13,615 bases of DNA. Origin: Nitrospinaceae bacterium. Lineage in GTDB: Bacteria; Nitrospinota; Nitrospinia; Nitrospinales; VA-1. Location of the stretch: contig JAJDBI010000198.1 of assembly GCA_029261435.1 (NCBI GenBank), positions 1 to 13,615 of the forward strand, in the 5' to 3' direction. Numbering within the stretch: position 1 is the stretch's first letter; each line of letters opens with the position of its first letter. The position numbers and the translations under genes are program-made. Shown piece after piece: positions 1 through 7,593 of this stretch. Under the pieces are notes generated by a model. It was not told where the DNA came from and did not search any database. It saw only the letters and a program-made list of their open reading frames with translations.

Positions 1-1
1 C

Positions 2-1060
2 GGTGTAGCCAGTCCCCAGCTGGGTTCAGCCGGAGAGAGATTCGGTAAGTGGCTGGATGCAGGCTATGACGGCGAAATGTCTTATATAAGGCGAGGTGAG
101 GAGAAACGAAAAAAACCAGATCTTGTTCTGGAAGGAGTGAAGAGCATTCTATGCTTTCGCACCAACTATTACACAGTGGAAAAGGATATGAGCTATGTCG
201 AGCATCGTGATACTGCGGACATTTCTGTTTATGCTTTGAACAAGGATTATCACGATACTATCACGCCGCGCTTGCGTCAGATGGAGGAAAAAATCCAGCA
301 GGAGTTTGAAGGGTGCCGAACCCGGATTTATGTGGATACAGGACCCATTCTGGAAAAGCCTTTGGCTCAACAAGCAGGGCTGGGCTGGATTGGCAAGCAT
401 ACTAATCTTCTCACGCAGGGTACGGGTTCCTGGTATTTTCTTTCTGAAATTCTAACGGATGTAGATCTTCCTTCATCTCAATCGGCTGAAGATCATTGCG
501 GAACTTGCAGAAGTTGCATTGACATTTGTCCGACAGATGCCATCATCGCTCCGTATGTTCTGGATTCGAAGCGGTGCATTTCCTACCTCACTATTGAGTT
601 GAAAGGAGTCATACCCGTTGAGTTCAGAAAAGCGATTGGCAATAGAATTTACGGTTGTGATGATTGCCAGATTGTCTGCCCGTGGAATTCTTATGCACTC
701 AAAACCGATGATCCAGATTTTCAGCAAAAGCAGGACACCCTCAAATTGATAGATCTGATTCAGATCAGTCAGGAAGTTTTCAGCAAAAGGTTCAAAGGCA
801 GTCCGATCAAGCGAATCAAGCGAAGAGGTTTGCTCAGAAATGTAGCCGTCGCCTTGGGCAATTCCGGCAACACACAAGCCATCCCTGTTTTGCTCAAGGT
901 GTTGGATGATGACGAACCCTTGATTCGAGCACATGTGGTCTGGGCTCTAGGCGAGCTTTCAGGTCCTGAGGTCTTCCCTGTTATTCGTGAAAAATTGATT
1001 AACGAGAAGGAAGTAATTGTGCTGAAAGAGTTGGAAAGAGTGGCTGCACGATTTGTTTAA
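2..1060 (+). CDS. queG: Epoxyqueuosine reductase QueG, 5' end cut by window
   Basis: QueG reduces epoxyqueuosine to queuosine at the wobble position (34) of GUN-anticodon tRNAs, the last step of queuosine synthesis. It is a cytoplasmic cobalamin and double [4Fe-4S] enzyme. The frame is open from base 2 with family-like residues (ERFGKWLDAGYDGEMSYIRR), so the ATG at 77 is internal and the true start lies upstream of the window. The visible 352 residues contain the first cluster motif CGTCRSCIDICP (from base 497), the following SKRCISYLTIE segment, and the second motif CDDCQIVCPWN (from base 656). The C-terminus has HEAT-like helices (RNVAVALGNSG, then RAHVVWALGELSG), as is usual for the long form of QueG. 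All expected cysteines are present and the gene looks intact. The next gene downstream has its own promoter, so no operon link is visible on that side. Family assignment is secure. Confidence 0.95.
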   Translation, partial: GVASPQLGSAGERFGKWLDAGYDGEMSYIRRGEEKRKKPDLVLEGVKSILCFRTNYYTVEKDMSYVEHRDTADISVYALNKDYHDTITPRLRQMEEKIQQEFEGCRTRIYVDTGPILEKPLAQQAGLGWIGKHTNLLTQGTGSWYFLSEILTDVDLPSSQSAEDHCGTCRSCIDICPTDAIIAPYVLDSKRCISYLTIELKGVIPVEFRKAIGNRIYGCDDCQIVCPWNSYALKTDDPDFQQKQDTLKLIDLIQISQEVFSKRFKGSPIKRIKRRGLLRNVAVALGNSGNTQAIPVLLKVLDDDEPLIRAHVVWALGELSGPEVFPVIREKLINEKEVIVLKELERVAARFV

Positions 1061-1209
1061 ACGCTGATCTACAGAAGAGTTTTTAAGCGGGTTTTACCAT
1101 TACAATAGCTTCGATGTTTAAAGCCATGAAACAATCTCAGTTTCACCTTGATATGAAAGTGTAATTGGACTGATAATGTGGATTCTTGCTCAACATTCAA
1201 AACAAACCG

Positions 1210-1239
1210 TTGATCCTGCATGCGTTCCCGTCCTATAAT
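1210..1239 (+). promoter_or_regulatory. Sigma70-like promoter for hemE
   Basis: TTGATC at 1210-1215 and a perfect TATAAT at 1234-1239 are separated by 18 bp. This is the best promoter match seen on the plus strand of the window, and it lies in the only sizeable gap ahead of hemE. Transcription would begin near 1246, giving a leader of about 110 nt to the ATG at 1357. It would drive hemE and hemH, and probably the helicase as well. The call rests on motif resemblance only. Confidence 0.55.
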
Positions 1240-1283
1240 CAACAAAATTTAATTGCTGGCCGCCGGGGAAATTGGCAAGGGCA

Positions 1284-1307
1284 TTTCACGCCCATTATGG
1301 CGTGAAA
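1284..1307 (+). promoter_or_regulatory. Perfect 9-bp inverted repeat in the hemE leader
   Basis: The arms TTTCACGCC (1284-1292) and GGCGTGAAA (1299-1307) are exact reverse complements around a 6-nt loop, CATTAT. The element falls about 40-60 nt after the predicted transcription start and about 50 nt before the hemE ATG. It could be an RNA hairpin in the leader or a dyad operator in the DNA. No T-run follows, so it is not a simple intrinsic terminator. A weaker 4-bp hairpin (GGCT at 1318-1321, AGCC at 1328-1331) comes next. The arm and spacer layout differs from CIRCE (9-N9-9, different sequence). The function is unknown. Confidence 0.5.
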
Positions 1308-1356
1308 GATTAGGTGTGGCTGTCACAAGCCGAGAGAAAGTTAGCTGGCCAAAGCG

Positions 1357-2421
1357 ATGGCTCATTATCCCTCTTTTTTGAATAGGTTTATGGAAAAGTC
1401 AAGCGAGTACCGTTTTATTAAAGCCTGCCGGGGCGAACCGGTCGATAAAACTCCTGTTTGGTTCATGCGTCAGGCAGGCCGGTATATGAAGGTTTACCGG
1501 GATCTGAAGGAAAAATATACTTTCCTGGAATTGTGTAAGAACCCGGAGTTGGCGTGTGAGGTCACATTGCAACCTCTGGATGTGTTGGGGGTCGACGCCG
1601 CCATAATTTTTGCTGATATTCTTCTACCCTTGGAGCCGATGGGGACGGGTTTGGAGTTTTCCGCAGGAGATGGTCCTGTTATCCCGCGTCCGGTGAAAGA
1701 CAGAAAAGCCGTTGAAAACCTTAAGCCGGTAAATGTGGAGGAACAGTTGGGTTTTGTTGCCGACGCAATCCGCATGGTGAGAAAGGAGATCAACATCCCT
1801 TTGATCGGTTTTGCCGGTGCACCGTTTACCTTGTGCAGTTATATGATTGAAGGCGGTAAGTCGCGGGAATTCAAAACCACTAAACTGATGATGTATGAGG
1901 CTCCAGACTTGTGGGAACAGCTGATGGACAAGGTGTGCACTATGCTGGTGGATTATTTGAAAATGCAGGTTTCTGCGGGAGCTCAGGCTCTTCAGATATT
2001 CGACAGTTGGGTTGGGTGTTTGGGCCCGCACGATTACGAAAAATATATTCTTCCCTATTCCCGCCGGGTTTTTGAGGGACTGAAAGAAACCGGAGTCCCT
2101 GTCATCAACTTTAGTACTGGAACTTCCACCATGTTGGACCTGGTGCAAAAAGCCGGCGGAGATGTTCTCAGTTTTGACTGGCGAATCGAAATGGATACTG
2201 CGCGAGCCTTGTTGGGAAAAGACCAACCGGTTCAGGGTAACCTCGATCCGGTCACGCTTTTTGGTCCTTTACCTTTAATTCGAGAACGGGTCCATGACAT
2301 TCTCAAACGCTCGGGGGGGAAAGGTCATATCTTCAACCTCGGGCATGGGATTTTGCAGCACACACCTGTAGAGCATGTTAAGGCAGTCGTAGACATGGTT
2401 CATGAATACCAGCATGAATGA
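1357..2421 (+). CDS. hemE: Uroporphyrinogen decarboxylase HemE
   Basis: HemE decarboxylates the four acetate side chains of uroporphyrinogen III to give coproporphyrinogen III, in the cytoplasm, without a cofactor. At 354 residues the length is normal for the family. Visible active-site features are PVWFMRQAGRY (33-43, with the substrate-binding arginines R38 and R42), FADIL with the key aspartate D87, GAPFTLCSYMIEGG with Y162, IFDSWVG with S217, GNLDP (294-298) and FNLGHGI with H330. These match the residues known in the human and bacterial enzymes. The ATG at 1357 has no clear Shine-Dalgarno sequence. An in-frame ATG at 1390 (MEKSSEYRF) sits nearer to where family homology begins and follows AGG, so the true start could be there. 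The stop codon overlaps the start of hemH, which indicates translational coupling. Identity is certain; only the start is open. Confidence 0.96.
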   Translation: MAHYPSFLNRFMEKSSEYRFIKACRGEPVDKTPVWFMRQAGRYMKVYRDLKEKYTFLELCKNPELACEVTLQPLDVLGVDAAIIFADILLPLEPMGTGLEFSAGDGPVIPRPVKDRKAVENLKPVNVEEQLGFVADAIRMVRKEINIPLIGFAGAPFTLCSYMIEGGKSREFKTTKLMMYEAPDLWEQLMDKVCTMLVDYLKMQVSAGAQALQIFDSWVGCLGPHDYEKYILPYSRRVFEGLKETGVPVINFSTGTSTMLDLVQKAGGDVLSFDWRIEMDTARALLGKDQPVQGNLDPVTLFGPLPLIRERVHDILKRSGGKGHIFNLGHGILQHTPVEHVKAVVDMVHEYQHE

Positions 2422-3349
2422 TTCTTCCGAGTCACTGACTGGTGTTTTCCTCATGGCGCATGGGGCTCCTGAGTCTGTCGAAGATATCCCGGAATATTTG
2501 AGGAACATCCGCGGCGGGAAGGAGTCTACTCCAGAGACTATTCAAATCATTCGCGACCGCTACGAACAGATCGGTGGCTGTTCTCCTTTGCGGGAGATCA
2601 GCGAAGAACTGTGCGCTCAACTGGAGTCTTTTCTCAACCAGCAAGGGACAAAATTCAAAGTCTATTGCGGAATGCGCAACTGGAGTCCTTTTATTCATGA
2701 CGAAGTAAAAAGGATGAAGGATGATGGAGTGAAAAAAGTCGTGGCGCTATGTCTGGCCCCACAATTCAGCACATGGAGCACGCGTTTGTATTTCAATGTT
2801 TTTAAGGAAGCGTTGAAGAGTTGTGATGCCGAAAATCTGGATGTGCGCTACATAGGCAGTTGGGCGGACCACCCCCTTCTCATTGATGCATTTGAAGAGA
2901 GATACCGTGCAGCCCTTGAAAAGCTGGGGCCGAATGCGGAAGAATCTGTACACACCATTTTTACGGCTCATAGTATTCCTGCTGAATCCATAGAACTTGG
3001 CGACCCTTATGCGGAGGAGTTTAACAAAACCGTTACGAAACTCGTGGACCGGGTTCAACCCAGGCACTGGTTTAAAGCTTACCAAAGTCAGGGGATGATA
3101 CCGATTCCCTGGTTGGGGCCGACAGTTGAATCGGTTTTGGATAAGATCGCGAGGCAGGGATCGAAAACAGTTTTAATGGTTCCGGTTGGTTTTGTTTGCG
3201 ATCATGTAGAAATTTTGTTCGATATTGATATAGAGTTTAATAAATACGCCAAAGAGCGCAAATTGAGTTTGCATCGTACCGAATCATTAAACCTGTCTCC
3301 AACATTTGTTGAGGCCCTGGCTTCCGTGACCTGGGAAAACCTAGTCTAA
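2402..3349 (+). CDS. hemH: Ferrochelatase HemH, short CpfC-like form
   Basis: Ferrochelatase inserts Fe(II) into a porphyrin: protoporphyrin IX in the classical route, or coproporphyrin III in the Gram-positive-type route. The 315-residue protein lacks a membrane anchor and a C-terminal [2Fe-2S] extension. Its N-terminus (FLMAHGAP, then RDRYEQIGGCSPL) lines up with Bacillus subtilis HemH/CpfC as I recall it, better than with E. coli HemH. The metal-site histidine is H190 in TAHSIP and the acidic partner is E270 in GFVCDHVEILFD. The position of the Bacillus haem-ligating Tyr13 is histidine here (H20). Starts at 2402 and 2414 are both in frame and overlap hemE by 20 or 8 bp; the shorter one fits the family N-terminus slightly better. 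Chelatase identity is certain. Preference for coproporphyrin is an inference from overall form and is weakened by the Tyr-to-His change. Confidence 0.93.
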   Translation: MNTSMNDSSESLTGVFLMAHGAPESVEDIPEYLRNIRGGKESTPETIQIIRDRYEQIGGCSPLREISEELCAQLESFLNQQGTKFKVYCGMRNWSPFIHDEVKRMKDDGVKKVVALCLAPQFSTWSTRLYFNVFKEALKSCDAENLDVRYIGSWADHPLLIDAFEERYRAALEKLGPNAEESVHTIFTAHSIPAESIELGDPYAEEFNKTVTKLVDRVQPRHWFKAYQSQGMIPIPWLGPTVESVLDKIARQGSKTVLMVPVGFVCDHVEILFDIDIEFNKYAKERKLSLHRTESLNLSPTFVEALASVTWENLV

Positions 3350-3379
3350 CAGACCAAAACACCATTCTAAATTCTACGA

Positions 3380-5581
3380 ATGAACCTTGAAAATTTAAAT
3401 CCGCAGCAGTTACAGGCGGTGCGCCATAGTGAAGGGCCGCTGATGGTAGTGGCAGGGGCAGGCTCGGGAAAAACGCGTGTCATTACTTGCCGAATTGCCA
3501 ACTTAATTCAAGAGGAAAGGGTTTCGCCTGACAGCATTTTGGCGATCACCTTCACCAACAAGGCTGCCGGAGAGATGAAGGAACGTGTCCTGAAAATGCT
3601 GGATATTCGTGGCGCCTCACCCTGGATCAGTACCTTCCATTCTTTTTGTCTGAGAATTCTGCGAAAACATATTTCAGAATTAGGTTTCTCCAACGATTTT
3701 GCCATCTACGACACTCAGGACCAGTTGACGCTGATCAAACAGTGTATGAAAGCGGCAGAAATCAGTGCTGATGCATTCCCTCCCAAAACTCTTCTCAATC
3801 ATATTAGTGGATTTAAAAATGATTTTCTAAGGCCTGAAGATTTGAAACCGGATGAGATGCCATACGGAAATCAACTTAAGGCGGCAGGTCTTTATCCTGT
3901 TTATCAAGAGGCTCTGAAAAAAAATAATGCTTTGGACTTTGACGATTTACTGGTTTTAGCGGGCAGGTTGTTTCAGGAGGTTCCTTCTCTCAGGGCTCAC
4001 TATAGCGAAAAGTTTAAATATATCCTGGTCGATGAATTTCAGGATACAAATGCAGTTCAGTACGGGCTGGTGCGTTTGTTATGCCAGTCGCATAGCAACA
4101 TATGCGTTGTGGGCGATGATGATCAGAGCATTTATCGTTGGCGAGGAGCAAACATAGAAAATATTTTGAAGTTTGAAAATGATTTTCCCGGGACAACGGT
4201 GATCAAGCTTGAAGAAAATTACAGGTCTACGCAAAATATTTTAAACGCAGCAGGAAGTGTGGTGAGGGAGAATAGAAATCGTAAGGATAAAACTTTATGG
4301 ACGCAAAATGAAACGGGATCGCCGGTGTTGTGTTACAGAGCCGCAGATGAAACGGCTGAGTCAGAATTTGTTTGCGAAAAAATCCAGGAATTGAATCGTG
4401 ACGAAGGTTTCAGCTTTAATGATATGGCCATCCTTTACCGGACCAATGCACAGTCCCGAGTCATGGAGGATATGTTGAGGAGACATGGGTTGCCTTATCA
4501 AGTGATAGGGGGGCTGCGATTTTATGAAAGAAAGGAGGTTAAGGATGTGCTGGCCTACATGCGGGTGGTTCTGAACCCGAATGACTCTATTTCCTTAAAA
4601 CGAATCATCAACGTTCCTGCCAGAGGCATTGGCAAGACCTCGTTGGAAAAAGTAGAGGAATATTGCAATGAGAAAGGGGTGACGCTCCTGGAAGGTCTAC
4701 GCGATAACGGGCAGACCAGATTGACAGCTCCTGCTGCAGGCAAGAAGATTGCCCAATTTCTGCAAATCATTGATGATTTAGACGCCACCTTTCGGCAGGG
4801 CAATCCCTTGGAACTATTAACTGAGGTGATAGACCGTTCGGGGTATGGAGAGATGTTGAAAAAAGAGGATACCCGCGAGAGTAAGGGGCGTATTGAAAAC
4901 CTGAATGAGTTGTTTTCGGCGGTGGAGCAATCTATTGAAAGTGGGGAAGGTTCTTTGCAGGAATTTTTGGATTCGGCTTCTCTGGTGGCCGACCTTGATA
5001 ACCTTGATGATGAGCGCGGAGTTCTTCCGTTGATGACCCTGCATACCTGCAAAGGCCTGGAATTTGCTTCGGTATTTTTAGTGGGCATGGAAAATGGACT
5101 CCTCCCTCATGCCAGTTCCATGTCGGAACCTGAGGAGTATGAAGAGGAGAGAAGATTGTGCTATGTAGGTTTTACCCGAGCCCGGAAAAAACTATTTGTT
5201 ACTCATGCGACCCAAAGAAGAATTTATGGTACTACCTTTAATTACCAACCATCGGATTTTCTACTCTCTATTCCTGATGAAGTTATGATCCGTGAATCCA
5301 GCGGATTCAGCAATAAAGCTACATCTCAATATGGCGGCAGACAGAGCGGAGGTCGTGAGGCGTCCGTTCCCTATCAGGCAAAAAGAGATGATGGATATTC
5401 GATTGGGACAAAGGATGGTTCCTATTCAATCGGAACAAAAGTTTTGCATGCGAAGTTTGGGTCGGGAATTGTACTCAACCTTTCGGGTAATGAAGAGAAT
5501 TTAAGTGTGGAAGTATTTTTCAAGGCACCCCATGGGAAAAAGAAACTCGCAGTGAGCCATGCCAAGTTGATCATTATTTAA
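3380..5581 (+). CDS. pcrA: ATP-dependent DNA helicase, PcrA/UvrD family
   Basis: This is a superfamily 1A 3'-5' DNA helicase of the PcrA/UvrD type, acting in nucleotide-excision repair, rolling-circle replication, removal of RecA filaments and transcription-coupled repair. All helicase motifs are present over 733 residues: Walker A AGAGSGKT (25-32), Walker B VDEFQDTN (217-224), motif III GDDDQSIYRWRGA (from 245), LEENYRS (277-283), motif V TLHTCKGLEF (553-562) and motif VI with the arginine finger in YVGFTRAR (595-602). After a variable linker, residues from about 685 (GTKVLHAKFGSGIV) form the Tudor-like C-terminal domain that contacts RNA polymerase in PcrA. Length and tail favour PcrA over Rep. 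The linker contains a short tandem repeat, listed separately. The start lies 30 bp after hemH with no strong ribosome-binding site, so it may be read from the hem transcript. The gene is intact. Confidence 0.94.
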   Translation: MNLENLNPQQLQAVRHSEGPLMVVAGAGSGKTRVITCRIANLIQEERVSPDSILAITFTNKAAGEMKERVLKMLDIRGASPWISTFHSFCLRILRKHISELGFSNDFAIYDTQDQLTLIKQCMKAAEISADAFPPKTLLNHISGFKNDFLRPEDLKPDEMPYGNQLKAAGLYPVYQEALKKNNALDFDDLLVLAGRLFQEVPSLRAHYSEKFKYILVDEFQDTNAVQYGLVRLLCQSHSNICVVGDDDQSIYRWRGANIENILKFENDFPGTTVIKLEENYRSTQNILNAAGSVVRENRNRKDKTLWTQNETGSPVLCYRAADETAESEFVCEKIQELNRDEGFSFNDMAILYRTNAQSRVMEDMLRRHGLPYQVIGGLRFYERKEVKDVLAYMRVVLNPNDSISLKRIINVPARGIGKTSLEKVEEYCNEKGVTLLEGLRDNGQTRLTAPAAGKKIAQFLQIIDDLDATFRQGNPLELLTEVIDRSGYGEMLKKEDTRESKGRIENLNELFSAVEQSIESGEGSLQEFLDSASLVADLDNLDDERGVLPLMTLHTCKGLEFASVFLVGMENGLLPHASSMSEPEEYEEERRLCYVGFTRARKKLFVTHATQRRIYGTTFNYQPSDFLLSIPDEVMIRESSGFSNKATSQYGGRQSGGREASVPYQAKRDDGYSIGTKDGSYSIGTKVLHAKFGSGIVLNLSGNEENLSVEVFFKAPHGKKKLAVSHAKLIII
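5390..5440 (+). repeat. In-frame tandem duplication in the PcrA linker
   Basis: Codons 671-678 (DGYSIGTK) are followed directly by 679-687 (DGSYSIGTK), a near-exact repeat with one extra serine. The DNA copies have diverged at several third positions, so the duplication is not very recent. It sits between the helicase core and the Tudor-like tail. The second copy forms the first residues of the tail domain (GTKVLH). Confidence 0.8.
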
Positions 5582-5615
5582 ATGAACAGGCAACCTCTTA
5601 CGATGAAAGTGCGCA

Positions 5616-6905
5616 CTAGTCGGATTTTATAGATAGTTTTAAAATGGATTCCAGTTTCGCCTTTGCCCCCGCAGCAATCCTTAAGCTAAGCACAATCCCA
5701 TCAGGTGTATAGTCTTCCTTTACTACCAGTGCATATTTCCGTATTTTCTGAATGAGTGCGGTTTGGGAATGCTTGAGTTCAAGGCGGTAAGGTGCAAGAT
5801 TTTTCTCATAGTGGGTGACCATTTGCTGGCGGAGTGAGTCAATGCCTTGTCCTGTCTTGCTGGAAATACCGATTGAGGAAGGGTGAGCATGGAGAGCTCG
5901 ATCAAGAATTTCGGCGTCTGATAAGGCATCAATTTTATTGAAAGCGAGGATAATGTCTAAATCGTCTACACCCATTTCACTCAGAAGTTCATCAGCAGTG
6001 CGCATCTGTTTGGCATATTCGCGATGACTGAGGTCCACGACATGAATCAGCAGGTCAGCATCGCGCACTTCATCAAGAGTGCTCTTAAACGAGGCGACCA
6101 GATCATGAGGTAGTTTATCGATCAGTCCAACCGTGTCAGAGAGAAGTACCGGGTAGGGAAAGTTTTTCTTTATCTTGCGCACGGTCGCGTCCAGAGTGGC
6201 GAAGAGTTTGTCTTCAACCAGAGTGTCGGCACCTGTCAGGCAATTCATCAATGTCGATTTCCCTGCATTGGTGTAACCGACTAATGCAACCTTATAAGTT
6301 CCTTGCCGGTTTTTTCGCTGAGTCTTTTTTTCCTTGTCAATTTGCACAAGTTTTTTTTCCAGCTTGTGGATTTCATTACGGATCATTCGCTTATCCAACT
6401 GAATCTGTGTTTCACCCACGTCCTTCATGCCAATTCCACCGCGTTGTCGAGAAAGGTGATCCCACAGCCCTGTAAGACGGGGAAGGGAATATTTCATCCT
6501 TGCTAGCTCAACCTGAGTTTTAGCTTCCCGGGTTTGGGCGTGATCGTTGAAAATTTCCAAAATGACCCAGGGCCGGTCCATGACCCTGCACTTTAAAATA
6601 CTTTCCAGTTCCCGGTTTTGGCGGGGTGACAGTTCCTCATCAAAAATGACTACTTCAGGATGATGATGTTCAACAGCCAGCCGAAGTTCTTCCACTTTGC
6701 CGCTGCCCAAAAAGGTTTTGGAGTTAATCTTTGCCAAGTGTTGAGTCAAAGTGGCGACTGGGTCATAATTGGCAGTGGTTGCAAGGCCTTCCAGCTCTTC
6801 AAGTGAGATTTGAGCGGATTGGGTTCCCGGCATGCTAACTCCTACCAATATGGCTTTTGGCTTTGAGGTCTGGGCATTTATGTGGATGGTGTTTTCAGAT
6901 TTCAT
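5616..6905 (-). CDS. hflX: Ribosome-associated GTPase HflX
   Basis: HflX binds the large ribosomal subunit and splits stalled 70S ribosomes, notably under heat or antibiotic stress. The 429-residue product has the N-terminal HflX domain (FLGSGKVEEL 65-74, FDEELSPRQ 88-96), a helical linker with RQRGGIG (153-159) and GETQIQLDKR (164-173), then the GTPase domain: G1 GYTNAGKS (210-217), G3 DTVG (257-260), G4 NKID (323-326) and G5 near SSKTG (348-352). Where E. coli HflX has RGPGE in the loop before the linker helix, this protein has KDVGE. The gene converges on the helicase with 34 bp between. The ATG at 6905 has no Shine-Dalgarno sequence. A TATAAT on the minus strand ends only 11 nt before it, so the mRNA may be nearly leaderless. 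Identity is secure. Confidence 0.95.
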   Translation of the reverse strand: MKSENTIHINAQTSKPKAILVGVSMPGTQSAQISLEELEGLATTANYDPVATLTQHLAKINSKTFLGSGKVEELRLAVEHHHPEVVIFDEELSPRQNRELESILKCRVMDRPWVILEIFNDHAQTREAKTQVELARMKYSLPRLTGLWDHLSRQRGGIGMKDVGETQIQLDKRMIRNEIHKLEKKLVQIDKEKKTQRKNRQGTYKVALVGYTNAGKSTLMNCLTGADTLVEDKLFATLDATVRKIKKNFPYPVLLSDTVGLIDKLPHDLVASFKSTLDEVRDADLLIHVVDLSHREYAKQMRTADELLSEMGVDDLDIILAFNKIDALSDAEILDRALHAHPSSIGISSKTGQGIDSLRQQMVTHYEKNLAPYRLELKHSQTALIQKIRKYALVVKEDYTPDGIVLSLRIAAGAKAKLESILKLSIKSD

Positions 6906-6916
6906 GGGTCACGCAA

Positions 6917-6922
6917 ATTATA
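6917..6922 (-). promoter_or_regulatory. Possible -10 box just upstream of hflX
   Basis: Read on the minus strand, TATAAT lies 11 nt before the hflX ATG. Initiation about 7 nt downstream would leave a 5' untranslated region of only a few nucleotides. No good -35 hexamer is found 16-18 bp upstream, so this may be chance in AT-rich DNA. Confidence 0.3.
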
Positions 6923-7010
6923 ACGTATATCGGGAAGTGAAAGGGATGCAATTTGTGGAAATATGAATGAAAGAAAAACCAGGGGAAGAGGAAATTCGTC
7001 AGGCTGAAGG

Positions 7011-7520
7011 TTATTTCTGTTCTTTTGATGTGGCCGCTTTCAAATTGATATATTTGGTATTCATGTCGTCCAATCTCTGGACAAGAACCTGAATCAGTTG
7101 TGTCTGGAATTTCTTTTGAATGCTAAGATTAAAACTTTCGATAACTTCTTTGGATATTTTCATGACGACAACCTGGGCAGAGTCTGCAAGGGCGCTGGTG
7201 TTTCTGGGGCGTGCGCTGATCAAAGAGACTTCGCCAAAAATCGATCCCGCTTTTAATTCTGCAATGGTGATTTTTTCTGGTTCCTGAAGGGAGATGTGTC
7301 CATCTTTAACGCTGGCATGGGCTGACTTTACAATGCAAATGGAACCTGTCAGAACCACGAATAAAGCGGCACCGGTGTCCCCCTCTGAAATAATGATATC
7401 CCCCGATTTATATTTTTCGAAGATACCTTTGGTTTTTACTAATTTAGATTTTTCTTCGTCTGAAAATTCCTGAAAAAAGGGCAGTCGCTCAATGAATTCT
7501 AAAATGGGATGCTTTTCCAA
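7011..7520 (-). CDS. Stand-alone cyclic nucleotide-binding domain protein
   Basis: The 169-residue protein is essentially one cNMP-binding (CAP/PKA-R type) domain. The N-terminus PILEFIERLPFFQEFSDEEKSKL is the usual helical lead-in, followed by beta-roll strands (GDIIISEGDTGAALFVVLTGSICIV, 40-64). The phosphate-binding cassette is GSIFGEVSLIS with E97, then RPRNTSA with R106. The E and R that normally hold the ribose and phosphate are therefore present, which suggests real ligand binding. A C-terminal helix follows (about 130-165). There is no helix-turn-helix, kinase or channel domain, so it is not a CRP-type regulator and must act through a partner. The start is TTG, supported by GAGAGGT 5 nt upstream. 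It lies 73 bp after the exported coiled-coil gene on the same strand, so the two may be co-transcribed. The partner and ligand are unknown. Confidence 0.88.
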   Translation of the reverse strand: MEKHPILEFIERLPFFQEFSDEEKSKLVKTKGIFEKYKSGDIIISEGDTGAALFVVLTGSICIVKSAHASVKDGHISLQEPEKITIAELKAGSIFGEVSLISARPRNTSALADSAQVVVMKISKEVIESFNLSIQKKFQTQLIQVLVQRLDDMNTKYINLKAATSKEQK

Positions 7521-7525
7521 GTTAC

Positions 7526-7532
7526 ACCTCTC
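7526..7532 (-). promoter_or_regulatory. Shine-Dalgarno supporting a TTG start
   Basis: On the minus strand GAGAGGT lies 5 nt before TTG at 7520-7518. The next codons (GAA AAG CAT CCC) begin the expected cNMP-domain lead helix. No ATG gives a better start, so TTG is preferred. Confidence 0.75.
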
Positions 7533-7536
7533 TGCC

Positions 7537-7549
7537 TGTTAAGTTAACA
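7537..7549 (-). promoter_or_regulatory. 13-bp perfect palindrome upstream of the cNMP-domain gene
   Basis: TGTTAA, a central G, then TTAACA form an exact inverted repeat ending 4 nt upstream of the Shine-Dalgarno sequence. Its length and symmetry suit a dimeric repressor operator. The position would also overlap the leader of any transcript starting in this 73-bp gap. No regulator can be named from the sequence. Confidence 0.35.
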
Positions 7550-7593
7550 AATCAACCTTTGATGCCCGCCTACTATAAGAGATAAGCCAACTT

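Noticed and set aside
77..1060. queG starting at ATG 77
   Set aside because: Family-like residues continue upstream in frame to base 2, so ATG 77 is an internal methionine and the gene is cut by the window edge.
1284..1307. CIRCE/HrcA operator or intrinsic terminator in the hemE leader
   Set aside because: The arm sequence and the 6-nt spacer do not match CIRCE, and there is no T-run for a terminator.
5608..5617. 10-bp palindrome AGTGCGCACT at the helicase/hflX junction
   Set aside because: It overlaps the hflX stop codon and has no loop or T-run. Short palindromes of this size arise by chance.
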